8,024 nt of DNA from Comamonadaceae bacterium. Lineage in GTDB: Bacteria; Pseudomonadota; Gammaproteobacteria; Burkholderiales; Burkholderiaceae_C. Both the position numbers and the translations under genes were made by a program. The stretch lies in assembly GCA_947374485.1 (NCBI GenBank), contig CANCCF010000187.1, positions 1 to 8,024 of the forward strand, in the 5' to 3' direction. This document shows, piece by piece, positions 1 to 7,138 of this stretch (within the stretch, counting starts at the first letter, position 1; each line of letters begins with the position of its first letter). The notes beneath the pieces were generated by a model that worked only from the letters and a program-made list of their open reading frames with translations, made no database searches and was not told where the DNA came from.

Positions 1-1136
1 GCATGCACCTGGGCATGCCGCCGCAGACCATCATTGGCGACCTGACGGTGGCCTCGCAACAAATGGTGGAGATCGCCAAGGCCCTGTCGCACAGGAGCCG
101 CGTGCTGATCATGGACGAGCCCACCGCCGCCCTGAACGACGCCGAGATCGAAGACCTGTTCCGCATCATCCGCCAGCTCAAAAGCGAGGGCGTGGGCATC
201 GTCTACATCTCGCACAAGATGGACGAGATCCAGCGCATTGCCGACCGCATCACCGTCATGCGCGATGGCCGCTACATCAACACCGTGCCGGCGCAAACGC
301 CCTTGGCCGAGATCATCGCCATGATGGTCGGGCGCACACTGGAGAGCGCCCAAAAGCAGGTGCCCGACACCAGCGCCAACGAAGTGCTGCTCGATGTGCG
401 CGGCTTGAACCGGGGGCGCGCCATCCGTGATGTGAGCTTCATTGTGCGCCGGGGCGAGATACTGGGTTTTGCCGGGCTGATGGGGGCAGGGCGCACCGAG
501 GTGGCCCGTGCCGTGTTCGGTGCCGACGCCATCGACTCCGGCGAGGTGCGCATCCACGGCCGGCTGCTTAACCTGAAGGCCCCGCGCGACGCGGTGCAGG
601 CCGGCATTGGCTACCTGTCGGAAGACCGCAAGCATTTTGGCCTGGCCACGGGCATGGACGTGGAGTCCAACATCACCCTGCCCAGCCTGCGCCGCTGGTT
701 GACATGGCGGGTGTTCCTGAACCAGGCGGCTATTCGCGCCGTGGGCCAGGAGATGGTGGACAAGCTGCGCATCAAGACGCCTTCGCTGACCCAGATTTCG
801 CGCCTGCTCTCCGGCGGCAACCAGCAAAAAGTGGTGATTGCCAAGTGGCTGGTGCAGGACTGCGATGTGCTGATTTTTGACGAGCCCACGCGCGGCATCG
901 ATGTGGGCGCCAAGAGCGAAATCTACAAGCTGGTCAACGACCTGGCCGCACAGGGCAAGGCCATCATCGTCATATCGAGCGAGCTGCCTGAGGTGCTGCA
1001 CCTGAGCCACCGCATTCTGGTGATGTGCGAGGGCCGCGTCACCGGCACCGTCTCCGGCCTGGAAGCCACGCAAGAGAGCCTGATGGCGCTGGCCACACGG
1101 CGCGAAGTCCAGGCCCCGGCCATGGCAGTTCACTGA
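1..1136 (+). CDS. Sugar ABC transporter ATP-binding protein, CUT2 family (5' partial)
   Basis: Cytoplasmic ATPase that powers import of a monosaccharide with the permease and binding protein encoded downstream. The visible 377 residues, counted from the Met codon at base 3, hold the end of a first ABC domain and a whole second one. In the first domain I see a signature-like LTVASQQ (residues 14-20), Walker B ending MDEPT (37-41) and the H-loop His71. The second domain has the P-loop variant GLMGAGRTE (158-166), LSGGNQQ (269-275) and FDEPTRGID with Asp293. Its H-loop position reads ISSE, with no His. The non-canonical second P-loop and missing H-loop His are usual in RbsA/AraG-type tandem ATPases. 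These proteins are about 500 residues, so roughly 120-130 residues including the first Walker A lie before the window, and the Met at base 3 is internal. The stop is 32 bases before the permease start. The substrate is inferred from neighbours, not from this protein. Confidence 0.93.
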   Translation, partial: MHLGMPPQTIIGDLTVASQQMVEIAKALSHRSRVLIMDEPTAALNDAEIEDLFRIIRQLKSEGVGIVYISHKMDEIQRIADRITVMRDGRYINTVPAQTPLAEIIAMMVGRTLESAQKQVPDTSANEVLLDVRGLNRGRAIRDVSFIVRRGEILGFAGLMGAGRTEVARAVFGADAIDSGEVRIHGRLLNLKAPRDAVQAGIGYLSEDRKHFGLATGMDVESNITLPSLRRWLTWRVFLNQAAIRAVGQEMVDKLRIKTPSLTQISRLLSGGNQQKVVIAKWLVQDCDVLIFDEPTRGIDVGAKSEIYKLVNDLAAQGKAIIVISSELPEVLHLSHRILVMCEGRVTGTVSGLEATQESLMALATRREVQAPAMAVH

Positions 1137-1155
1137 AACCCCGAAAAATAAAACC

Positions 1156-1160
1156 GGAAG
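1156..1160 (+). promoter_or_regulatory. Ribosome binding site of the permease gene
   Basis: GGAAG lies 8 bases before the ATG at 1169. It decides that start over upstream in-frame codons, which lie inside the ATPase gene and would add a basic, non-membrane N-terminus foreign to the family. Confidence 0.7.
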
Positions 1161-1168
1161 CAAGCGCA

Positions 1169-2170
1169 ATGTCCAAAGTCACTGAAACACCCGGCCTGTG
1201 GGCCCGCCTCTCGGGCGGCCAGGCCAAGCAAAAGCTGTTGGCCTTTGCCAGCCTGTTGGCGCTGCTCTTGATCTTCACGGCGCTCAAGCCCGAGGCCTTC
1301 ATGACGCAGGACAACATCATCGGCATTCTGCAATCCACCACCGTGATTGGTGTGCTGGCCGTTGCCAGCACCTTCATCATCATCACCTCGGGAATTGATT
1401 TGTCGGTGGGTGTGCTGATGACCTTTTGTGCCGTCATGGGCGGCGTGTTTCTGGTGAACTGGGGATGGCCGCTGCCGCTGGGTGTGCTGGGTGCGGTGGT
1501 GGTGGGCGCGCTGACCGGTTGTGTCTCGGGCCTGACCATTACCCGCCTGAAAGTGCCGCCCTTTATTGCCACGCTGGGCATGATGATGCTGCTCAAGGGC
1601 CTGTCCCTGCTGATCACTGGCGCCCGGCCGATTTACTTCAACGACATCGAAGGCTTCGACCAGATTTCCCTGGGCTCGCTGATTGGCGATGTATTCCCCG
1701 CGCTACCCATACCGAACGGCGTACTCATCCTGTTTGTCATGGCGGCCGTGTGCGCCCTCATCCTCAACCGCACGGCCCTGGGCCGCTACACCTTTGCTCT
1801 GGGCAGCAACGAGGAAGCCGTGCGCCTCTCCGGTGTGGATGTGAACTTCTGGAAGGTCATCGTCTACACCCTTGGTGGCGGCATCTGTGGGGTGGCTGGG
1901 CTCCTGATTGCCTCGCGTCTGAATTCGGCGCAACCGGCCTTGGGCCAGGGCTATGAGCTCGACGCCATTGCGGCGGTGGTGATTGGCGGCACCTCGCTCA
2001 GTGGCGGCGTGGGTACGATTCTGGGCACCATCATCGGCGCCTTCATCATGAGTGTGCTGATCAACGGCCTGCGCATCATGTCGGTGGCGCAGGAGTGGCA
2101 AATGGTGCTCACCGGGCTGATCATCATCCTGGCCGTCTACACCGACAACCTGCGCCGCGCCAAGAAATAG
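1169..2170 (+). CDS. Sugar ABC transporter permease, RbsC/AraH type
   Basis: Inner-membrane subunit of the sugar importer, expected to form a homodimer carrying substrate from the periplasmic binding protein to the cytoplasm. The 333-residue protein is very hydrophobic, with about eight to ten membrane segments. The first is near residues 23-39, others near 56-74, 82-100, 101-124 and 132-150, and the last near 307-325. Two family hallmarks are visible: GIDLSVG at 75-81 in the first half, and IGGTSLSGG at 272-280 before a long hydrophobic helix. The length matches BPD_transp_2 permeases (roughly 310-350). I chose the ATG at 1169 because it has a well-spaced GGAAG and gives a short polar N-terminus before the first helix. 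The frame stays open to 1025, but that part overlaps the ATPase gene. It is almost certainly co-transcribed with the ATPase gene 32 bases upstream. Sugar specificity cannot be read from the permease. Confidence 0.94.
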   Translation: MSKVTETPGLWARLSGGQAKQKLLAFASLLALLLIFTALKPEAFMTQDNIIGILQSTTVIGVLAVASTFIIITSGIDLSVGVLMTFCAVMGGVFLVNWGWPLPLGVLGAVVVGALTGCVSGLTITRLKVPPFIATLGMMMLLKGLSLLITGARPIYFNDIEGFDQISLGSLIGDVFPALPIPNGVLILFVMAAVCALILNRTALGRYTFALGSNEEAVRLSGVDVNFWKVIVYTLGGGICGVAGLLIASRLNSAQPALGQGYELDAIAAVVIGGTSLSGGVGTILGTIIGAFIMSVLINGLRIMSVAQEWQMVLTGLIIILAVYTDNLRRAKK

Positions 2171-2284
2171 GCGGCAGACCCTGTCAACGATTCATCCCAC
2201 CCAGACCTTGAAGGAGAGCAGCGCACACCATTCACTGCATCGGTATTTTTTTGCAAAGCGTTTTTTTTACAACAGGAGACAAGC
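2171..2284 (+). promoter_or_regulatory. T-rich intergenic region with possible LacI-family operator
   Basis: This 114-base gap separates the permease and binding-protein genes and is much wider than most other gaps in the operon. It holds two T runs (7 at 2246-2252, 8 at 2261-2268) flanking GCAAAGCG. The core AAAGCG followed by T's resembles one arm of LacI/GalR-family operators, which have a central CG between A- and T-rich arms. Symmetry is imperfect, and the T run could give the match by chance. No stem-loop precedes the T runs, so they do not look like an intrinsic terminator. I found no convincing -35/-10 pair. An isolated Shine-Dalgarno-like AAGGAG at 2211-2216 has no start codon at a useful distance. 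Confidence 0.3.
2274..2279 (+). promoter_or_regulatory. Ribosome binding site of the binding-protein gene
   Basis: AGGAGA lies 5 bases before the ATG at 2285 and is the strongest Shine-Dalgarno in the window. It favours 2285 over the second in-frame ATG at 2291, and it fits a binding protein that must be made in excess of the membrane subunits. Confidence 0.75.
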
Positions 2285-3226
2285 ATGAACATGAAGAGAA
2301 AACTACTGGTATTGACCGCAGGCCTGGCACTGGCCGGATTCAGCAGCTTCGCCAGCGCGCAAGAGATCTACATTCCCCTGATCTCCAAGGGCTTTCAACA
2401 CCAATTTTGGGTTGCTGTAAAACAGGGAGCCGACCAGGCCGCCAAGGACCTGAACGTCAAGGTCACCTTTGAAGGTCCGGAAACCGAGCAGCAGGTGGAC
2501 AAGCAGATTGACATGCTTTCGGCCGCTCTCGCCAAGAACCCCAAAGCCATTGGCTTTGCCGCGCTCGACAGCAAGGCGGCCATCCCTCTGCTGAAAAAGG
2601 CCCAAGCCGCCAAGATCCCCGTCATCGCCTTTGACTCGGGCGTGGACAGCGACATTCCGCTCACCACCGCCACCACCAACAACGTGGCGGCCGCCGGGCT
2701 GGCCGCTGACAAGATGGCTGCGCTGATTGGCAACGAAGGCGAAGTGGCGGTCATCGCGCACGACCAGACCAGCCGCACCGGCGTTGACCGCCGTGACGGC
2801 TTTGTGAACCAGATCAAGGCCAAGTATCCGAAGATCAAGGTGGTCGATATCCAGTACGGTGGTGACCAGCTCAAGTCGGCAGAAATCGCCAAGACCCTGA
2901 TCCAGGCACACCCCAAGCTCAAGGGCATTTTTGCCACCAATGAGCCGGGTGCGATTGGCGCGGGCAAGGGATTGAAGGAAGCCAAGAAGACCGGACTCAC
3001 CCTCATCGGTTACGACTCCGGCAAGGCCCAGAAGGACATGATCGCAGACGGCACCATCGCCGGCTCGATCACGCAGAACCCTGTGGGCATTGGCTACAAA
3101 ACCGTGGAAGCCGCTGTGAAGGCGCTCAAGGGCGAGAAGCTGCCCAAGATCATCGACACCGGTTTCTATTACTACGACAAGTCCAACATGGCTGATCCCA
3201 AAATCGCTGCTGTGCTGTACGACTAA
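2285..3226 (+). CDS. Periplasmic sugar-binding protein of ABC importer, RbsB type
   Basis: Periplasmic receptor that captures the sugar and delivers it to the permease. The 313-residue precursor starts with a Sec signal peptide: basic MNMKRK, a hydrophobic core near 7-22, and an Ala-Ser-Ala cleavage site at 23-25 with the mature protein beginning QEIY. There is no lipobox Cys, so it should be soluble. The mature part is a type-1 periplasmic-binding fold (Peripla_BP_4). The first strand and aromatic pocket is KGFQHQFW (35-42), then FDSG with Asp117, TNEP with Asn219, and GYDSG with Asp244. These Asp/Asn positions commonly bind sugar hydroxyls in RbsB-like proteins. The length is typical of the family. 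A strong ribosome binding site precedes it and a terminator hairpin follows it. The ligand is inferred as L-fucose or a similar sugar from the catabolic genes downstream. The sequence alone would equally fit ribose or another aldose. Confidence 0.94.
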   Translation: MNMKRKLLVLTAGLALAGFSSFASAQEIYIPLISKGFQHQFWVAVKQGADQAAKDLNVKVTFEGPETEQQVDKQIDMLSAALAKNPKAIGFAALDSKAAIPLLKKAQAAKIPVIAFDSGVDSDIPLTTATTNNVAAAGLAADKMAALIGNEGEVAVIAHDQTSRTGVDRRDGFVNQIKAKYPKIKVVDIQYGGDQLKSAEIAKTLIQAHPKLKGIFATNEPGAIGAGKGLKEAKKTGLTLIGYDSGKAQKDMIADGTIAGSITQNPVGIGYKTVEAAVKALKGEKLPKIIDTGFYYYDKSNMADPKIAAVLYD

Positions 3227-3242
3227 AGCCTGAGCGTGTGAG

Positions 3243-3272
3243 GGGTGTGGCCGTGGGGCCCGCCCTTTTTTT
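3243..3272 (+). terminator. Intrinsic (rho-independent) terminator after the binding-protein gene
   Basis: The arm 3243-3252 pairs with 3257-3265. GGGTG pairs with CGCCC, with one T-G wobble. After a single bulged T at 3248, GGCC pairs with GGCC. The loop is GTGG (3253-3256), and seven T's follow directly at 3266-3272. This nine-pair GC-rich stem plus T tract is a textbook terminator, sited 16 bases after the binding-protein stop. Only 26 bases separate it from the next start, too few for an ordinary promoter, so partial read-through is the likely way the catabolic genes are expressed. It would lower their dose relative to the binding protein and may also protect the mRNA 3' end. Confidence 0.8.
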
Positions 3273-3285
3273 ATGGTGCTGTTTG

Positions 3286-3290
3286 AAGGA
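3286..3290 (+). promoter_or_regulatory. Ribosome binding site deciding a GTG start
   Basis: AAGGA lies 8 bases before the GTG at 3299. It supports this GTG as the start of the FAH-family hydrolase, whose family N-terminus (MKLLRFG-like) begins exactly there. Confidence 0.7.
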
Positions 3291-3298
3291 AGAGAAAA

Positions 3299-4153
3299 GT
3301 GAAATTGCTGCGTTTTGGGTCGCCCGGTCTGGAAAAACCCGGCGTGTTGGACAGCGAGGGCCGCGTGCGCGACCTCTCGGGCTTGATGGCCGATGTGGCT
3401 GCTAGCGCGCTGCTGCCTGAGAGCATCGCGCGGCTGCGTGGCATCGACCTCAACAGCCTGCCCTTGGTGGCGGGCACGCCGCAAAAAGATTTGCGCCTGG
3501 GCCCCTGTGTGGGGCAGATTGGCAAGTTCATTTGCATAGGCCTCAATTACGCAGACCATGCCGCCGAATCCGGCGCGCAGGTACCACCCGAGCCGGTGGT
3601 TTTCAACAAGTGGACCAGCGCCGTGGTCGGCCCCGACGACAACGTGGAGATTCCGCGCGGTTCGGTCAAGACCGATTGGGAAGTGGAGCTCGGTGTGGTG
3701 ATCGGCAAGGGTGGCCGTTACATAGCCGAAGCCGATGCGCTCTCACACGTAGCCGGTTACTGCGTTATCAACGACGTATCCGAGCGCGAATACCAGCTCG
3801 AACGCAGCGGCACCTGGGACAAGGGCAAGGGCTGCGACACCTTCGGCCCCACTGGCCCCTGGCTGGTCACCGCCGACGAAGTGCCCAACTCCGACAATTT
3901 GAAAATGTGGCTGGAAGTGGATGGCAAACGCTACCAGAACGGAAGCACCTCCACCATGGTCTACAAGGTGCCGTTTTTGATCAGCTACCTGAGCCGCTTC
4001 ATGAGCCTGCAACCCGGTGATGTGATTTCCACCGGCACCCCGCCCGGCGTGGGCTTGGGGCAAAAGCCGCCGGTGTATTTGCGCGCCGGCCAGGTCATGC
4101 ATTTGGGCATTGAAGGCCTGGGCACACAAACCCAGACCGTCGTGCAGGCATAA
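3299..4153 (+). CDS. FAH-family hydrolase, probable 2,4-diketo-3-deoxy-L-fuconate hydrolase
   Basis: Likely last enzyme of the oxidative L-fucose route, splitting 2,4-diketo-3-deoxy-L-fuconate to pyruvate and L-lactate in the cytoplasm. The 284-residue protein has a short N-terminal domain (about 1-75) and the fumarylacetoacetase C-terminal catalytic domain. Visible landmarks are IGLNYADHA with His87, the divalent-metal ligands Glu128 and Glu130 in DWEVELG, Asp159 in NDVSERE, the GPTGPW segment, and STGTPPGVG near the C-terminus. The length is normal for the family. It starts with GTG, supported by the AAGGA 8 bases upstream. It follows a terminator hairpin, and its stop is 16 bases before the dehydratase start, so it heads the catabolic block. 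The family also includes hydratases and hydrolases of aromatic meta-cleavage pathways and acylpyruvases. The specific substrate is inferred from the adjacent L-fuconate dehydratase and lactonase. Family confidence is very high, substrate moderate to high. Confidence 0.88.
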   Translation: MKLLRFGSPGLEKPGVLDSEGRVRDLSGLMADVAASALLPESIARLRGIDLNSLPLVAGTPQKDLRLGPCVGQIGKFICIGLNYADHAAESGAQVPPEPVVFNKWTSAVVGPDDNVEIPRGSVKTDWEVELGVVIGKGGRYIAEADALSHVAGYCVINDVSEREYQLERSGTWDKGKGCDTFGPTGPWLVTADEVPNSDNLKMWLEVDGKRYQNGSTSTMVYKVPFLISYLSRFMSLQPGDVISTGTPPGVGLGQKPPVYLRAGQVMHLGIEGLGTQTQTVVQA

Positions 4154-4159
4154 ACAAAC

Positions 4160-4164
4160 AAGGG
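4160..4164 (+). promoter_or_regulatory. Ribosome binding site of the dehydratase gene
   Basis: AAGGG lies 5 bases before the ATG at 4170. It selects this start over in-frame upstream codons (the frame is open from 4110), which overlap the preceding gene and would add a sequence foreign to the family. Confidence 0.6.
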
Positions 4165-4169
4165 TTTCC

Positions 4170-5450
4170 ATGACTGTCATTACCTCCTTGCGCGTCGTGG
4201 ACGTGCGCTTTCCCACGTCCCAACACCTGGATGGCTCGGACGCCATGAACCCGGATCCGGACTATTCGGCCGCCTACGTCATCCTGGGCACGGACGCACC
4301 CGGCATGGAGGGTCATGGCCTGACCTTCACCATTGGCCGGGGCAACGAGATCTGCTGCGCCGCCATCGAGGCCTTGAAGCCACTGGTGGTGGGTCTGGAT
4401 ATGCAATGGGTGGCCGAAGACATGGGCCGCTTCTGGCGCCACATCACGTCGGATAGCCAACTGCGCTGGATTGGCCCGGACAAGGGCGCTATCCATTTGG
4501 CCACCGGCGCCGTAGTCAACGCCGTGTGGGATCTGTGGGCAAAATTGGAAAGCGTGCCGGTGTGGAAGCTGGTCTCGCGCATGTCGCCCGAAGAGATCGT
4601 CAAGCTCATCGACTTCCGCTACATCACCGACTGCATCACCCCCGAAGAAGCGCTGGCCATGCTGCAACGCCAAGAGCCGGGCAAGGCCGAACGATTGAAA
4701 ACGCTGGAGCGTGAGGGCTACCCCTGCTACACCACCTCGGCCGGTTGGCTGGGCTATGACGACGCCAAGCTGCGCCGCCTGTGCCAGGAGGCGGTGGATG
4801 CCGGCTTCAACCACGTGAAGATGAAGGTCGGGCGCGACAAGGCCGATGACATCCGCCGCCTGACCATCGCCCGCGAGGTGCTGGGCCCGGACCGCCAGCT
4901 GATGATCGACGCCAATCAGGTCTGGGAAGTGAACCAGGCGGTGGAGTGGGTGAATGACCTGTCCTTCTGCAAACCCTGGTTCATCGAAGAGCCGACCAGC
5001 CCGGACGACATCGAAGGCCACCGCGTGATCCGCGAGGGCGTCAAGCCCGTGAAGGTGGCCACCGGCGAGATGTGCCAGAACCGCATCATCTTCAAGCAAT
5101 TGATCATGCGCGGCGCCATCGACGTGGTGCAGATCGACTCCTGCCGTTTGGGCGGTGTGAACGAAATCCTGGCCGTGATGCTGATGGCCGCCAAATATGA
5201 ATTACCGGTGTGTCCGCACGCCGGGGGTGTGGGTCTGTGCGAGTACGTGCAGCACCTGAGCATGATCGACTACCTGTGCATTGCCGGCACGCGTGAGGGC
5301 CGGGTGATCGAGTTTGTGGACCATTTGCACGAGCACTTCATCGACCCCTGCGTGATCGAAAACGCCGCCTACATGCCGCCCAGGCTGCCCGGCTTTTCGA
5401 TCGAGATGAAGCCGCAAAGCCTGCTCGACTACCAGTTCCATCCCAAGTGA
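4170..5450 (+). CDS. fucD: L-fuconate dehydratase (enolase superfamily)
   Basis: Dehydrates L-fuconate to 2-keto-3-deoxy-L-fuconate in the cytoplasm, using Mg2+. The 426-residue protein has the mandelate-racemase-type capping domain, then the barrel. All catalytic and metal positions expected for this enzyme can be read: KMK at 217-219 (second Lys the base), metal ligands Asp247, Glu273 and Glu300, the Asp323/His350 dyad, and Glu381. From memory, the characterised Xanthomonas campestris enzyme has the same set shifted by one (Lys220, Asp248, Glu274, Glu301, Asp324/His351, Glu382). That is strong support for isofunction rather than another acid-sugar dehydratase. The N-terminal stretch VRFPTS..LDGSDAMNPDPDYSAAYV also fits fuconate dehydratases. 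The length is close to the usual 430-440. The gene lies 16 bases after the hydrolase and 7 bases before the lactonase. This enzyme is the best anchor for assigning the whole cluster to L-fucose or its stereochemical relatives. Confidence 0.93.
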   Translation: MTVITSLRVVDVRFPTSQHLDGSDAMNPDPDYSAAYVILGTDAPGMEGHGLTFTIGRGNEICCAAIEALKPLVVGLDMQWVAEDMGRFWRHITSDSQLRWIGPDKGAIHLATGAVVNAVWDLWAKLESVPVWKLVSRMSPEEIVKLIDFRYITDCITPEEALAMLQRQEPGKAERLKTLEREGYPCYTTSAGWLGYDDAKLRRLCQEAVDAGFNHVKMKVGRDKADDIRRLTIAREVLGPDRQLMIDANQVWEVNQAVEWVNDLSFCKPWFIEEPTSPDDIEGHRVIREGVKPVKVATGEMCQNRIIFKQLIMRGAIDVVQIDSCRLGGVNEILAVMLMAAKYELPVCPHAGGVGLCEYVQHLSMIDYLCIAGTREGRVIEFVDHLHEHFIDPCVIENAAYMPPRLPGFSIEMKPQSLLDYQFHPK

Positions 5451-5457
5451 AGATCCC

Positions 5458-6342
5458 GTGAAGATCGACACGCACCAGCACTACTGGGCCTATGCCGCGG
5501 AAGACTTTCCGTGGATCAGCCCGGCCATGCCTCTGCTGCAAAAAGACTGCCTGCCTGCCGATGTAGGGCCCGCATTGCATAGCGCAGGGGTGGACGCGGT
5601 GGTGGCGGTGCAGGCGCGCAGCTGTGCGGCGGAAACGGACTATTTGCTGGGTCTTGCAAAGGCCAACCCGCAGATCGTGGGTGTGGTGGGCTGGACGGAT
5701 TTGTGCGCGCCCGATGTGGCTGACGCACTGGACGCCTATGCGGGCCAACGCCTGCTCAAGGGCTATAGGCACATCCTGCAAGACGAGCCGAATCTGTCCG
5801 CCCTGGTGCGCGACCCCGCCTTCCACATGGGTGTCAAAGCACTGCAGCAACGCGCCCTGGTGTATGACGTGCTGGTGTTCGACCACCAGATGACTGCCGT
5901 GCTGGATTTCTGCGGCCGCCACAACGACCACTGGCTGGTGCTGGACCATGTGGGCAAACCCTGCATACGCGACTGGCACACCCGGCCTGAAGTGCCCACC
6001 CGGTGGCTGGCCTGCATGCGTGCGCTGGCCGCCATGCCGCATGTGGCGTGCAAGCTCTCCGGCCTGGTGACGGAGGCAGATTGGTCACAAGGCACGGGGC
6101 TGCAAACGCAAGACACCAAAACCATGCTGGAGTGCTTTGACCGCGCCCTCGAATTGTTTGGCCCCAACCGCATCTTCTATGGCTCGGACTGGCCGGTGTG
6201 CCAGCTGGCCGCACCGTATGAAGCCGTGCATGGCCTGGCGCATCGCTGGGCCAATACCCGGCTGACGAAACACGAACAAAGCGCCTTCTGGAGCGCCAAC
6301 GCCGAGCGCGTCTACCAGTTGAACCGTCAGACAGCAGGCTAG
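5458..6342 (+). CDS. L-fuconolactonase, amidohydrolase superfamily (COG3618)
   Basis: Likely hydrolyses L-fucono-1,5-lactone to L-fuconate, the step between the sugar dehydrogenase and the dehydratase. The 294-residue protein opens with KIDTHQHYW, whose His6-x-His8 pair is the metal-binding motif at the first strand of the amidohydrolase barrel. VLDHVGKP carries His164, and FYGSDWPVC carries the conserved Asp244 at the last strand. These are the signatures of the Amidohydro_2/COG3618 lactonase group, in which an L-fuconolactonase is characterised from Burkholderia multivorans. The start is GTG at 5458, 7 bases after the dehydratase stop. No good Shine-Dalgarno is visible, but the protein begins where family members begin, so translation is probably coupled to the upstream gene. 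Related enzymes also hydrolyse L-galactono- and D-arabinono-lactones, so some breadth of substrate is plausible. An alternative is 2-pyrone-4,6-dicarboxylate lactonase of the same superfamily, which the neighbours argue against. Confidence 0.87.
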   Translation: MKIDTHQHYWAYAAEDFPWISPAMPLLQKDCLPADVGPALHSAGVDAVVAVQARSCAAETDYLLGLAKANPQIVGVVGWTDLCAPDVADALDAYAGQRLLKGYRHILQDEPNLSALVRDPAFHMGVKALQQRALVYDVLVFDHQMTAVLDFCGRHNDHWLVLDHVGKPCIRDWHTRPEVPTRWLACMRALAAMPHVACKLSGLVTEADWSQGTGLQTQDTKTMLECFDRALELFGPNRIFYGSDWPVCQLAAPYEAVHGLAHRWANTRLTKHEQSAFWSANAERVYQLNRQTAG

Positions 6343-6357
6343 TGCCAGAGTACAAAA

Positions 6358-7134
6358 ATGGATTTACACCTTCAAGACAAAGTCATCATCGTCACCGGCG
6401 GCGCCAGCGGCATTGGTGCGGCCATCTCGCTCGCACTGGCAGAGGAGGGCGCGATACCGGTCGTGTTTGGCAAGAGCCCCATGCCTGCAGATTTTGAGCA
6501 GGCATTGCGTGCCCTGCAGCCACGCTTTGTGTTCGTGCAGATTGAACTCTCGGACGATGCAGCGTGTGGCGCCGCCGTGGCCCACGTGGTCGCGCAGTTC
6601 GGCCGCATTGACGGCCTGGTGAACAACGCGGGCATCAACGACGGCATTGGCCTGGAGGCCGGGCGCGATGCCTTCGTGGGCTCGCTCGAACGCAACCTCA
6701 TCCATTACTACAGCATGGCGCACTACTGCGTACCGCACCTCAAAGCCAGCCAGGGCTCAATAGTCAACATGTCGTCCAAGACCGCCATCACCGGCCAGGG
6801 CAACACCAGTGGCTACACGGCCTCCAAGGGGGCACAGCTCTCGCTCACGCGGGAATGGGCGGCTTCGCTGTTGGAGTTTGGCGTGCGCGTGAATGCGGTG
6901 ATACCGGCCGAGGTGATGACACCCTTGTACGAACGCTGGATCAACAGCTTTGCCGACCCCACCGCCAAACTCGCCGACATCACCCGCAAGATTCCCTTGG
7001 GGCAACGCATGACCACGGCCGAGGAGATGGCCTACACCACGGTGTTTTTGCTGTCGGACCGCTCTTCGCACACCACGGGCCAGTGGGTGTTTGTGGATGG
7101 CGGCTACACGCATCTGGACCGGGCGCTGAGCTAA
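6358..7134 (+). CDS. Short-chain dehydrogenase, probable L-fucose dehydrogenase
   Basis: Classical SDR of 258 residues, probably oxidising L-fucose to L-fuconolactone with NAD(P)+. The Rossmann motif is TGGASGIG (13-20), with NNAG at 89-92. The catalytic triad is Ser140, Tyr153 and Lys157 (Y-T-A-S-K). The C-terminus is GGYTHLDRA. The second strand ends VVFGKSP without the Asp typical of NAD-specific SDRs, so NADP+ use is plausible. The opening MDLHLQDKV, the segment ERNLIHYYSMAHYCVPHL and the C-terminus resemble, from memory, the Burkholderia multivorans SDR crystallised with NADP and L-fucose. That favours L-fucose dehydrogenase over the other SDR of the pathway, 2-keto-3-deoxy-L-fuconate 4-dehydrogenase. 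This distinction is recall plus inference, not proven here. It lies 15 bases after the lactonase and 4 bases before the mutarotase. Its ATG has only a weak Shine-Dalgarno. Confidence 0.85.
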   Translation: MDLHLQDKVIIVTGGASGIGAAISLALAEEGAIPVVFGKSPMPADFEQALRALQPRFVFVQIELSDDAACGAAVAHVVAQFGRIDGLVNNAGINDGIGLEAGRDAFVGSLERNLIHYYSMAHYCVPHLKASQGSIVNMSSKTAITGQGNTSGYTASKGAQLSLTREWAASLLEFGVRVNAVIPAEVMTPLYERWINSFADPTAKLADITRKIPLGQRMTTAEEMAYTTVFLLSDRSSHTTGQWVFVDGGYTHLDRALS

Positions 7135-7138
7135 AGCC

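Noticed and set aside
1025..1168. In-frame extension of the permease gene upstream of 1169.
   Set aside because: It overlaps the end of the ATPase gene and encodes a basic, Pro/Arg/His-rich stretch with no family counterpart. The ATG at 1169 has its own GGAAG.
2268..2273. TACAAC as a -10 box upstream of the binding-protein gene.
   Set aside because: There is no matching -35 at 16-18 bases, and a start from it would remove the ribosome binding site.
3273..3302. Nine-codon reading frame (MVLFEGREK) just after the terminator, whose TGA overlaps the hydrolase GTG as GTGA.
   Set aside because: The overlap is tempting as a coupling leader peptide, but its ATG directly follows the T tract with no ribosome binding site. 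The hydrolase has its own Shine-Dalgarno.
2303..3559. Long open frame on the - strand opposite the binding-protein gene, with similar ones opposite the hydrolase, dehydratase and lactonase.
   Set aside because: These are shadows of GC-rich coding DNA. Their products are low in complexity and rich in Gly, His, Arg and Val, with no recognisable domain, and the + strand products are clear family members.
4110..4169. In-frame extension of the dehydratase gene upstream of 4170.
   Set aside because: It overlaps the hydrolase 3' end. The ATG at 4170 has AAGGG 5 bases upstream and matches the family N-terminus.
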